Positions 11,618 through 20,215 of a stretch of DNA of 64,000 nucleotides are shown one piece after another; within the stretch, counting starts at the first letter, position 1; every line of letters begins with the position of its first letter. This DNA is from Chionoecetes opilio (Eukaryota > Arthropoda > Malacostraca > Decapoda > Majidae): the NCBI GenBank assembly GCA_016584305.1, contig JACEEZ010019061.1, positions 1-64,000 of the forward strand, in the 5' to 3' direction. The notes under the pieces were generated by a model. The model had not been told where the DNA came from. It was given only the letters and a program-made list of their open reading frames with translations, and ran no database searches. The position numbers and the translations under genes were made by a program.

Positions 11618-11915
11618 AATCTTAATAACAAAGGCTCCACCCCCTATCTTCTTCTTCTTCTTATAGCCAACAAGCATGGGGACATGGTGGGAAACCGGGA
11701 TTTTTGGGTGGGGGAGCACACACATAAGGGAAATATGGCCCCCCACAAAAAAATCCATAAGCTAGGGAAATTTCCATAGTTCATAGACTTTATCGGGGCC
11801 ATATTTCCCTTACATGTGTGTTCCAACACCCAAAAACCACAGTCTCCACCCTGTCCCCATGCTTGTTGGCTATAAGAAGAAGAAGAAGAAGATGGGAGGT
11901 TGAGTCTTTATTCTA
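11618..11915. repeat. foldback (palindromic) element
   Basis: Two arms of about 120 bp are reverse complements: the left runs from near 11622, through the (ctt)n block and tatagccaacaagcatgggg, to aagggaaatatggccc; the right mirrors it to about 11912. The loop spans about 11750-11800. Arm identity is imperfect (scattered substitutions and indels), so the element is not a recent duplication. Confidence 0.75.
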
Positions 11916-11929
11916 AAGATGACAAAACT

Positions 11930-12124
11930 CTTCAGACCTAACCTAGCTCCTCGAGCCCCTCGTGCTGTGCAACTAACCTAACCTAACCAGCCCTAACCCT
12001 CGAACCCCCGTGCTGTGCACTAACGTAACCTGCCCTAACCTAACCTAACCTAAACTAAACTAAACTAAACTAAACTAAACTAAACTAAACTAAACTAAAC
12101 TAACCTAACCTAACCTAACCTAAC
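11930..12124. repeat. interstitial (CCTAA)n and (CTAAA)n arrays
   Basis: CCTAA units pass into a pure CTAAA run (about 12045-12100) and back to CCTAA. The block 'cctcgagcccctcgtgctgtgca' type appears twice in diverged form between them. Confidence 0.85.
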
Positions 12125-12688
12125 GCTGGACTTGGTTTTTCTCAAAAACCAGAAATTTAATATCAGCCATGTAGGCAGATAGGATCGGCACTCATTAAAA
12201 TCTAAACAGATGTGTTAAGGACAGGAAGTATAATACGTAGAGCCAACATTTGGGTCAGCTTAGCGTGGAGCCCTCGTTCTTAAGATTTACCCATCATTTT
12301 TGTATTTTACGCAGAAGTAGATTAGTAGTGTACAGTATACTGAGCAAAAAAAATTACAGAAAACGTGAGTATTAAGGTCGCTAGCGACCGCGAAATTCTC
12401 GTCCATTATCGAAACAAGTCACTCCGGCCCCTAGTTCTTCCGGCCCCGGTCACTCCGGCCCCTAGTTTCTCCGGCCTCTCAAAGGTTCAACCCTAGTCAC
12501 TGCAGCCTCCCAGAGCTGAGTGTACGTGTCTGCGTGTTCTAGCCCATGAAGTGTGTACATTTTTTAAATTAATCTAGATATTAAAAAAAAATGTATGCTA
12601 GCTTCTACTTTATTTCTTAAACTTCTTTACTTAATTTACGTACAATAAGTACAGATTGAACCTGTAATAACACAGCATATATAGTGAT

Positions 12689-12856
12689 ATGCTCCCATCA
12701 CAGGATTAGATACCTGGGATGCTTCTGATGAACTGTTTGAACCCTGTTTGTCTCAAAGCTCGAAGGTTAAGCAACGACCACCCACGAGATTCACTCACAG
12801 GATTCGATACCTGGGATGCTTCTGATGAACTGTTTGAACCCTGTTTGTTTAGAATC
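12689..12856. repeat. direct duplication of ~65 bp
   Basis: Two near-identical blocks contain gatacctgggatgcttctga and gaactgtttgaaccctgttt, about 100 bp apart. They are followed by three diverged 'tggacgcatatttttatata' units (12865-13005). Confidence 0.8.
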
Positions 12857-13337
12857 TCAAAGAGCTTGGACGTATATTTTTATATACAGATATATTTTAG
12901 TACTTGTTTTTTTTACCTGGACGCATATTTTTATATAGCTACATATTTATTTTAGCTAGAACTTTTTTTTTCTTACATGGACGCATATTTTATTTTTATA
13001 TACAACTATATAATAAAATTTTGTGTAAATGACTAAGTAAGTTTGTGTAAATAGCATCACTACTGATTTGTCTGTGCCACTGAAGATGATACACAGTAGT
13101 TTATAATTATCATGACTGTATAATCTACCGTTTCAGCGTTGTTTTATGCTTTGTATCTGCAAGTATATACGGTTTCAAATTTCACTACTCGTTTTTTTTC
13201 GGGCGACGACGACGGCGGGAGGACACTCAGAACATAAACACTAGATGGCAACCTTAGTGTAGGTCGCCACTCGGTTGATATTTTAGTAATTTGTTAATTT
13301 ATAACCATAATATAACTCTGATGAAGACACAAAATTA

Positions 13338-13395
13338 CACACTCTCCAGATAGCCCCTTCTAACTTTCCTGAAATCATGGATGTACAAATGTAAG
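13338..13395 (+). repeat. dispersed repeat shared with 43741-43800
   Basis: The block atagccccttctaactttcc followed by tgaaatcatgg is present here and near 43750 in the same orientation. Probably a LINE or SINE 3' segment; identity not known. Confidence 0.55.
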
Positions 13396-13682
13396 TATGA
13401 ACGCCATCAGACGTCTGTAGGCCTACATCGAAAAAAACGTTGTCCTGACGACTTTAGTGTTATCTACGGTACGTAATAAGTTAATGAAGTGAAAGCCTAT
13501 TACTATATGTTCCTTATAGCCAATCTAAAGTACTAGGGTTGGTGTGTGGCAGCATTGCAGAATAAACAATGTCACTTTCCACCAACATAGCTTCATATTT
13601 TATTGGCGGCCGGAGTAACCAGGGGGGTAGGCCGGAGTGACCAGGGTGGGGGGCCGGAGTGACGGAGGGCCGGAGTGACTTG

Positions 13683-14275
13683 AAATCTCCATTATAACCT
13701 CATTCAGATAAGTTTGGAGCAGTGCTTCTGCAGTTTTGCCAAGAAACGGCAATAAAAGTAATAAATACCGCTTGTTTTATGTATATTGGGAACCATATTG
13801 GGTACAGGAACCGTCGTAGAAAATGTGAGCACCCACCGACGTGAAAAATTGGAACACTCGTCGACGGCGGCAAGGTAGGCGAGAGTTCCAGATACCCTTA
13901 TGATCCAGCAGATACCTCATGTATAGCTTGACACGAGTCGCTGCCGTATAATTACAATTGCATTGCATCTTATATATTCCTTGTGTCCTCACAATACTTA
14001 ACATAATACTACAGACCTTGCTCAAGAAAAACACGTATTTTCTTTACAACTGTCACTGTTACGGCCATCATTCACAATATACACCCTTCTGGGAATTACA
14101 CGATTACTTCTAATTATACTGGAGATAGAAATACTCACTAGAATACATGAACTTTGTGCTTAAATCTCTCGAGAGTCGAGACGCCGAAACTTCTTCTCCG
14201 ATCCGATCCGATGGTGTTTGGGGTATAGTGCCTTATCAACGGCACCCCTGCGATGGTTTTCTGAAACTTCAATTG
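13683..14275. other. no gene seen
   Basis: Unassigned. A block near 13830-13890 (ggaacactcg, cgagagttcc) has relatives near 24740-24780 and 49440-49500, so it is probably an old dispersed repeat. Confidence 0.35.
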
Positions 14276-14456
14276 GGCGTTTTCTGCGGGGATCCTGATT
14301 GCAACCGAAAAATTTTCGGTTGCTCAAATTTCGATCCCTGTTCAACCATCCAGGGAAGATGATTGGCCCGACCCGCAATCATTTGTTGTTGTTGTTGTGA
14401 CCGTTTGCAATCGAAAATTTTCCGATTGCAACCAAAAATCCCCCGCAGAAAACGCC
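14276..14456. repeat. small foldback element
   Basis: GGCGTTTTCTGCGGGG at the left is mirrored by CCCCGCAGAAAACGCC at the right. The inner arms also pair (gattgcaaccgaaaa with ttttccgattgca), leaving a loop around 14330-14395. About 180 bp in total. Confidence 0.7.
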
Positions 14457-14629
14457 TTTATATAACTGATACAATGGACCCGTTTACTCACACCTAAAAC
14501 ACGGAATTTTGTGAAGCTTTGGATGAAATATAAGCTACTTATCACTGTACTCATATTCATTTTACTTAAAAATGCACCATGAATGCGATATATGCAGTTT
14601 TTTGGGCCAAAATATGACGTGCCGCGGAA

Positions 14630-14715
14630 CGCGCTGTGATTGGTTGTGACGCAGTCAGCGCAGAAACATCCCTTCCGCTTCCTTCTCTACCCCTCTTCCT
14701 CGCCTATATAGCTAG
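14630..14715 (+). promoter_or_regulatory. promoter-like patch: CCAAT box and TATA box
   Basis: An inverted CCAAT (gattggttg, about 14638) is followed about 65 bp later by ctatatagct (about 14703). The flanking sequence is GC-richer than its surroundings. No coding exon is recognised downstream before the LTR element. Speculative. Confidence 0.3.
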
Positions 14716-14878
14716 ACAAAGAGAACACACTGTTTGTTATGTGCCAATCTGCTAAAACACCACGATTAAAACACCAGAGAGTGTTCATATCTGTGTCCAA
14801 AGACAAGAAAAAAAGTAAACAGTGGTGGATGTCTACTATAGGCGTGATTCCCCTGAGGGAACACACATGTTACTCGTG

Positions 14879-14925
14879 TGTGTTGTGTGTGTGTGTGTGT
14901 GTGCGTGCGTGTGACACTGTGTGTG
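14879..14925. repeat. (GT)n microsatellite, target of the LTR element
   Basis: A GT/GC-rich dinucleotide run directly abuts the LTR at 14926. The LTR element carries TGTG on both sides, consistent with insertion into this run. Confidence 0.8.
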
Positions 14926-15863
14926 TGTAGTGTTCATTTTGACCATCTACACCTTAGTTACCATTATGTAGTGCCCACCTTGGGAGTGTACTCTACAGTC
15001 CTGGTTACTCCGCTGCCACCACCCACATTAAGTGGGAAAAAAAATATATGATTGAACAAAAAATAAAAGATTTAAGAAAATATGTATGTTGGAAACTGAA
15101 TGATAACTCGTTAATATATTTCTAATTATAATATATTCAACTCTTTACTGTCTCACTTCCCAACTGGTGTACATTCATAAGTTATCTTAATATTAAGATT
15201 TCCTTCCCTCCTAGCGATACGCACGCGAAATGCTCAAGTCGTTATCCTAATATAATTTACTATCTTTGGTAACTTCAGTCGCACTGTTACCCCTTAACGA
15301 TACGCACATGTAATGCTCAAGTCGTTATCCTAATATCCGTTATCCTAATGTATACGTAGTCTATCCCACTTCCAACTGTTTCCCTCTCACTTATTTTTCA
15401 ATTTCCTTCTTTCTCCTTGTCCTCACACGGCTGGCTGTGACATGTTGTGGTTGCCCCCTTCTGCTAATTTGTGAGCGCTTGGCCCCCTGGTCCGCCAACA
15501 GCATCCTACCTTGGGACCCTAAGTAATGCACTTCATTAGTCTTGGTCAACAAAAGAATCACCAGTAAGTCATGTCTACATCTCTAGTTAACAAACATTTC
15601 ACAACATACCTTTACCAAGGGCGAGAATATCACCTTCCCACAGGCGACTTAACTCAACGAACGTCGAGCTGCTTCTAAAATTATTCTAACCTAGAATCCC
15701 CGTTCTCACCTCGTTTCGCTACGTGTCTTAATTACTACTGGTTTAAAATATAAGCCTAACCAGTGATTCAGGAATGAGGCGTGGAGGAAAATTCCTCGTT
15801 AGCTTATTGATACTTATGTGTTATTTCATCTCTTCCCCTATTAATGTAATTTCTCGCGTTACA
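14926..15863 (-). repeat. LTR (3' LTR of the minus-strand element)
   Basis: In coding orientation it starts TGTAACGCGAG (15863) and ends GAACACTACA (14926), giving the TG...CA termini of LTRs. It is nearly identical to 22235-23162. Two variants of a 'gatacgcac-aatgctcaagtcgttatcctaata' unit repeat inside it. Confidence 0.93.
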
Positions 15864-15880
15864 TAGCTTCTTCCCCCAAA
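15864..15880 (-). promoter_or_regulatory. polypurine tract
   Basis: On the minus strand the sequence just before the 3' LTR is a purine run containing GGGGGAAGAAG, the expected plus-strand primer for an LTR element. Confidence 0.75.
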
Positions 15881-16731
15881 AAAATTTCCTTATGCCTCAG
15901 TCCTTCATCAAGCATCCTACCGGATATCTAACTAAAAATAAAAAAAAATTATCAAATCCATCACACAAAATTTCATATAAATTTTCTTAGGATTTTCTAT
16001 CACTCACAAACAAATATTCTCATCCCGCACATTCCAATTCTTCCAACAAATTTACAACAAAATGAGATAGTATGTATTCTTAACTTATCACTTCCCTCAC
16101 CCAGAGTAGATTTGACCATTTGGGGAATACCCACTCTAAATGTGATGACTCTACTACCTTGAAATGAGAACCTTCTCACTTCCTCTCTTATTTGTTAAGG
16201 CCGAAACCCTATAGAGTCGCAACTGGACTCGTCCCTCTAGTCTGGAGTGGTCAATTTCCATTTTTACCCCCCTAATCCTAGGCATAGGTGCGTAGGGAGA
16301 AATCACGACTGGATCTACTCCAAACCCTCAGTATCTTGGGATAAGGCTCACCTCCTGCTTGAGGCATACATACTCCTGCGTCTATCACCCATCGAGCAAA
16401 GCTCAGAGCCAAGCACATCCTTGGGTCTAACGACAACCTAGCGGGTTTAGTGTTCAGTGCAATCTGTGTGCACCCTCTAAAGCAAAAATAAAATGTTTAA
16501 ACCACTACAAGTCTGTCTAGGGGACCTTCCTCAAAATCTCTCTTTCACTAGAGAAGTGGTAAACGTTAATCTCTTTCTCTCTAGAGGTTAACTCTTATCG
16601 CCTGTCATCACCATTGTTCTAAGTATCTCCTCACTGGTCTCCTCTCTCTAGGTGGGAGTTGCTCAAGTTCTTCTTCTACAACTACTATCTCTGCTGGTTC
16701 CAACAGCCAGCCATCTTGTCCTACATATCGC
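15881..16731 (-). other. 3' untranslated region of the LTR element
   Basis: Between the integrase end and the polypurine tract there is no extended frame on the minus strand. I see nothing like an envelope gene (no signal peptide or membrane-anchor frame). Confidence 0.6.
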
Positions 16732-16920
16732 TTAATTTGCTCGGCCGCGCGCTGAAACATGTTTGCCGTCAAATATATTTTCTAATACATATGAACCTCC
16801 ATCTCTCAATACTTCCACCACTTTGTATGGTCCCAACCACTTAACTGAAAGTTTTCTATTGGTGCCCGTCTCAAACGTTCTCTTTTTACCCACGCCAATT
16901 CGTCTTTTTCCAACCTTCAT
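16732..16920 (-). CDS. pol: integrase C-terminal GPY/F module
   Basis: A 62-codon frame contains KWLGPYKVVEVL followed by YVLEN, the GPY/F signature of gypsy integrase C-termini that binds DNA non-specifically. It follows the catalytic-core frame with a frame change in a 35 nt overlap (16886-16920), so it is the tail of the same polyprotein separated by an indel. Its stop at 16732 marks the end of pol. Confidence 0.8.
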   Translation of the reverse strand: MKVGKRRIGVGKKRTFETGTNRKLSVKWLGPYKVVEVLRDGGSYVLENIFDGKHVSARGRAN

Positions 16921-17332
16921 TTTTCCTTTTCACATTAGCTTTCTCCCGCCATTTTCTACCTCTCTCCAAATTTGTTGTTTTGATTATTTCGTGTGCCACT
17001 GTTGTTTCATCCTCTGAGTCAATTTGTGGTAATTTCACACTAATCAACCTTGGAGCGTATCGGGAAAAAAAAGCATAGAAAGGTTGGGTACCCATTGTCT
17101 CATGCAGTGCACTATTTAATACTCTTTGAGTTTCTAAGAGATAATTGGGCCACCTATGAGGATAACCCTTGCACAGGTTTGAGAGAATTGTTTTCATTGT
17201 TCGGTGCATCCTTTCTGAGATACTATTACCTTGTGGATGGTAAGGCGTGGTGTATCCTAATTGTATCTCACATGAGTCACACAACTCTTTGAATTGTTGT
17301 GACGTAAACTCCTTAGCATTATCCAATAACAA
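16886..17332 (-). CDS. pol: integrase catalytic core (second Asp and Glu)
   Basis: A 148-codon frame begins near LLDNAKEFTSQQF, which holds the second catalytic Asp, and continues through YHPQGN and SERMHRT, which holds the catalytic Glu. The first catalytic Asp region lies upstream at about 17440-17530 in other frames (visible pieces PLERISID and HGYRYVLTIID). The D,D-35-E layout is therefore recognisable, but the reading frame is interrupted at least twice in integrase. Confidence 0.85.
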   Translation of the reverse strand: MLLDNAKEFTSQQFKELCDSCEIQLGYTTPYHPQGNSISERMHRTMKTILSNLCKGYPHRWPNYLLETQRVLNSALHETMGTQPFYAFFSRYAPRLISVKLPQIDSEDETTVAHEIIKTTNLERGRKWREKANVKRKNEGWKKTNWRG

Positions 17333-17571
17333 GGTATGTGGTGCTCCAAATAAACTGACATATTCCCTAAAATTCTTACATACTTCGTCGGTTCATCCTA
17401 GTCCTTAATTTATAAAAGGTAGTAAACCTACTATAATGATCTATTATGGTTAATACATAGCGGTACCCGTGGGCTCCCGTTCCCATGTCTGTTAGTCTAT
17501 GCTTATCCTCTCTAGAGGTTTACTTATTTGATGGTATTTCTTGCCATTGTTGTTGGAGTCCACGACTACCC
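17333..17571 (-). pseudogene. pol: integrase segment with frame breaks (first catalytic Asp)
   Basis: This segment connects the zinc-binding domain to the core. Integrase-like pieces are visible in two different frames near 17440-17530, including the SID block that normally carries the first Asp of the DDE triad. No single frame spans it. The breaks may be assembly indels. Confidence 0.65.
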
Positions 17572-17910
17572 TTATGCTGTTGGCATGCCCAAACAGTTCC
17601 TCACATATTCTCTCACATCCGTTTTCAGGTTGGGCCAATAAAAATAGCCTTCTGCTTTACTTATTGATTTCCTCTGCCCTAAATGACCCGATTCCTTATT
17701 GTGAATTAATTCCAAAGCCGCTCGCTTCAGTTCACTAGGTAAAACCAATAAATAGTGTATACTGTTATCGAACTGTGGTTTAGTTAAATATAAAATTCCT
17801 CCTTCTATTACGAATTGATCTAAAGTATTTCTGGGGTATTTAGATCTGGGTATTCTGCCTCCTTCTAGATACTCTATCATTTCTCTCCATCTATGGTCCT
17901 CTCGTTGCAT
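17572..17910 (-). CDS. pol: integrase N-terminal zinc-binding domain and linker
   Basis: A 112-codon frame includes HNKESGHLGQ and YFYWPNLKTDV, the HH part and conserved tryptophan region of the H2C2 integrase zinc finger, followed by one Cys (RNC). The second Cys is lost in a frame break just before the stop. It follows the RNase H region after a short gap. The first Met may not be a true start because the domain is part of the pol polyprotein. Confidence 0.82.
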   Translation of the reverse strand: MQREDHRWREMIEYLEGGRIPRSKYPRNTLDQFVIEGGILYLTKPQFDNSIHYLLVLPSELKRAALELIHNKESGHLGQRKSISKAEGYFYWPNLKTDVREYVRNCLGMPTA

Positions 17911-18233
17911 TTCCTTTACTTCTTCTTTATTTTTTTCCTAACCACCTCTCTTCTACTTGACATCGAATGATTCTTACTGGTCTACTAAGTTGGTCTGCTA
18001 CAGGTTCTTTTTCCCTGCTTTATACTCTATCTGATACCTATAGTCTCTCATCTCTAGGATCCATCTGTTCATCCTAGGTGACTTATTTTCGTTGTTTAAA
18101 GACTGACACTAACGGTTGGTGGTCTGTTCTGATGATCACCTTGGTTCCCCACAGGAAATGATGAAACTGTCTGCAAGCTAAAACTATTCCTAAGGCTCCC
18201 TATCTGTCGCTGAGTATCGCGTCTCAACTGGTT
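17911..18233 (-). pseudogene. pol: RNase H continuation, frame broken
   Basis: Downstream of the RT frame, RNase H-like pieces continue in shifted frames: a YSATDREP block, a block around TDHQP position (about 18110-18140), and RMNRWILEMRDYRYQIEYKAG, seen in parts, which is the typical RNase H to integrase linker. Several one-base shifts interrupt it. Confidence 0.7.
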
Positions 18234-19655
18234 TTAATTTCTTTGAAAATAAGAGATTACTTGGGCTTTGACCTCATCACTATACTGCATCAGTACTGCT
18301 CCTACGTGAGTTTGGCTAGCATCGGTATCCAACACAAATGGCTTATTAATGTTGGCCTTAGTTAAGATGGGAGCACTAGTCAGTTTATCCTTTAATATCT
18401 GAAATGCTTGCTGGCTTTCCTCTGACCATTTGAATGGGTTATCTTTCTTGGTCAAATTAGTGATAGGCACCGCTATCTTAGCGAATCCTTCTATGTACTT
18501 CCTATAGAAACCTACCATACCTAGAAATCTTCTGGTTTCCTTGACATTAGTTGGGGGTTTCATTTTGTCTACGGCTGCCATATTGTCTGGGTTGGGTTGG
18601 TAACCTTCCTTGTTCACTAAATGTCCCAGAAAATTAACTTTTCTTTGTCCTATTTTACATTTGGTCAGATTTAATTTGACTCCAAATCTAGTCAGATGTC
18701 CAAATAATTTATCGATCCTTTCCAATAATTTCTCGTAACTGGGTGCCATCAGGATTATGTCATCCAGATAATTTTTAAGCCAATTTTCTTTCAGTAAAGG
18801 AGTTAAGATCTGGGCTAATTTGCGTGAGAAAATTGCTGCACTGCAATTTAATCCAAAGGGAAGTCTTTTGAATCTATATAGGGATATCCCTTCACTGAAA
18901 GTTGTTAGATCTTTACTACTTTCATCTAACAGTACTTGATAATACGCATCTTTCATATCTAGGGTGGCATAGTATTCATAGCCCGCTACCGATTCTACTA
19001 ACTCTTCCAATTTAGGTAGGGGGTGTATATCAGTGGCTAAATGTTGATTCACCTTTCTATAGTCTAGACACATCCTTTTTTCCCCATTCGGCTTGTTAAC
19101 CAGTACTATAGGACTTAACCACGCAGCTGTGGAATTTTCTATTATGTCCTTCTCTTCCATTTCTCTCAACATTTTAGCTATTAGTTCTTTAGCTTTCTCC
19201 GGATACCTATATGTAACTCTTCTACATGGTTTTGGATCTAACACCTGAATATGAGCGGGTTCAGTTTTCATGGTACCTAGTTCTCCTGCATCTAAGATAA
19301 ATAGTTCATGGTGCTCTTTTATCAAGGCGAAAAGATGATGCCTCTCCTGTTCACTTAAGTGTTTCCAGTCTCCTTTTTCTAGAATTGCCTGTATTCGCTC
19401 CGGTCGAGTACCATTACCCTCGCTACCATCACTATCGGGTAACATTGCGTTACTCATCCTAGTGGTGAGACAACGTGTTTCTGCCGTAACTTGCTGTTCT
19501 TGAATTTCTTCTGAGTTTACTACTCTATATTTAGCTAAAATTGTACCAGGACGTAACTTCAGCTGTCCACTACTGTTATTAATTATTGGTAGAAAGATAG
19601 TTCTTTCTTTTGTAACCTGGACGCATACAGGTGCTATATTTTGCACTTGTTTTTT
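18234..19655 (-). CDS. pol: reverse transcriptase and start of RNase H
   Basis: The open frame (its first Met is at 19709, but the biological entry is probably by frameshift at 19655-19649) encodes an RT with TLDMKDAYYQ (first catalytic Asp), LPFGLNCS, and YLDD (residues 314-317 counted from the 19709 Met), then the connection domain RRFLGMVGFYRKYI and the RNase H start VLDTDAS. The stop at 18234 truncates RNase H, which resumes in other frames. RT copies genomic RNA into DNA in the particle. The frame lies -1 relative to protease, and the part upstream of 19655 has no family resemblance, which argues against the 19709 Met as a real start. Confidence 0.93.
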   Translation of the reverse strand, partial: KKQVQNIAPVCVQVTKERTIFLPIINNSSGQLKLRPGTILAKYRVVNSEEIQEQQVTAETRCLTTRMSNAMLPDSDGSEGNGTRPERIQAILEKGDWKHLSEQERHHLFALIKEHHELFILDAGELGTMKTEPAHIQVLDPKPCRRVTYRYPEKAKELIAKMLREMEEKDIIENSTAAWLSPIVLVNKPNGEKRMCLDYRKVNQHLATDIHPLPKLEELVESVAGYEYYATLDMKDAYYQVLLDESSKDLTTFSEGISLYRFKRLPFGLNCSAAIFSRKLAQILTPLLKENWLKNYLDDIILMAPSYEKLLERIDKLFGHLTRFGVKLNLTKCKIGQRKVNFLGHLVNKEGYQPNPDNMAAVDKMKPPTNVKETRRFLGMVGFYRKYIEGFAKIAVPITNLTKKDNPFKWSEESQQAFQILKDKLTSAPILTKANINKPFVLDTDASQTHVGAVLMQYSDEVKAQVISYFQRN

Positions 19656-20212
19656 GTGTCCACCAAGAGAGTGGTTCCCTCTACCTCGTCCACTGACAAT
19701 TCTAACCATTGAGTTCTTTCTGGTTTTATGGTCACACTTTGTTGTATCCTTATATGACAGCTTGATTTATGCACCTCCTCTTCGCACTTTTCACTCTTAA
19801 CTGGGTCTGATGGTACCGTATCGGTGTTTTTAAAAAAATTTAAGGGGTAAGTTAGGTTAGCCCACATGACTTTCTTTTGTTTGTAATTGATAGTTATTTC
19901 TTCTAGTCCTATTATGTTCATCCCTATCAGGGCTTGGGTGGATAAATATTGATCTGGAACAGCTAACATCAACACTTCTATTGTTCTATCTATTCCTAAG
20001 GGTATTTTTACTCTTACTTGACCTAAGATTCTCAACTCCTTGCCCGTTATACCGGTTAAACTAGGGATGTTACTGTGGGTTCTTATTTTAAGTTGTAAAT
20101 CTAAAGCTGCACTCTTTTTTATAAGTGAATATTCGCTTCCTGTGTCTAATAAAACTTCCATGACGTGATCATTAATGGCTAAGGGGATTATTGGAGATTG
20201 ATGTTTAACTAG
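19634..20212 (-). CDS. pro: retroviral-type aspartic protease
   Basis: LLDTGSEYSLI carries the catalytic DTG(S) and ALIGMNII fits the conserved block near the flap-distal end. The frame is open from immediately after the gag stop (codon CTA at 20212-20210) to 19634, so 17 codons of family-like sequence (SPIIPLAINDHV) precede the first Met at 20161. This indicates that protease is made as a gag extension, not from its own Met. It cleaves the gag and pol polyproteins. Its end overlaps the RT frame by 76 nt. Confidence 0.88.
   Translation of the reverse strand, partial: LVKHQSPIIPLAINDHVMEVLLDTGSEYSLIKKSAALDLQLKIRTHSNIPSLTGITGKELRILGQVRVKIPLGIDRTIEVLMLAVPDQYLSTQALIGMNIIGLEEITINYKQKKVMWANLTYPLNFFKNTDTVPSDPVKSEKCEEEVHKSSCHIRIQQSVTIKPERTQWLELSVDEVEGTTLLVDTKNKCKI
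19649..19655 (-). promoter_or_regulatory. -1 frameshift slippery site A AAA AAC
   Basis: In the protease frame the codons are ACA AAA AAC, which contain the heptamer A AAA AAC in the correct phase for -1 slippage. The RT frame is exactly -1. Downstream are two short potential hairpins: GTGC/GCAC and ACCTG/CAGGT. The protease stop is 13 nt past the heptamer. Confidence 0.7.
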
Positions 20213-20215
20213 TCA
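20209..20215 (-). promoter_or_regulatory. gag stop in readthrough context UGA-CUA-G
   Basis: Gag ends in TGA followed by CTAG, and the same frame continues into protease without another stop. UGA CUA is the well-known leaky stop context of alphaviruses and some cellular genes. The phase was checked codon by codon from 20218 to 20159. Confidence 0.7.

Larger units (their letters stand above)
12415..13682. mobile_element. candidate DNA transposon with repeated GTCACTCCGGCC ends
   Basis: The left end begins CAAGTCACTCCGGCCCC and the right end is the reverse complement of CAAGTCACTCCGGCCCTC. The GTCACTCCGGCC motif or a close variant is present several times at each end (12415-12480; 13605-13682). 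The interior is AT-rich and non-coding and includes a duplicated block (12689-12856). I found no convincing target duplication, so the boundaries are tentative. Confidence 0.5.

Noticed and set aside
15881..16731. An env gene in the LTR element
   Set aside because: No open frame of useful length on the minus strand, and no signal peptide or membrane segment.
19656..19709. RT starting at the Met at 19709
   Set aside because: The residues before the A AAA AAC site in this frame resemble nothing, and the overlapping protease frame is the conserved one.
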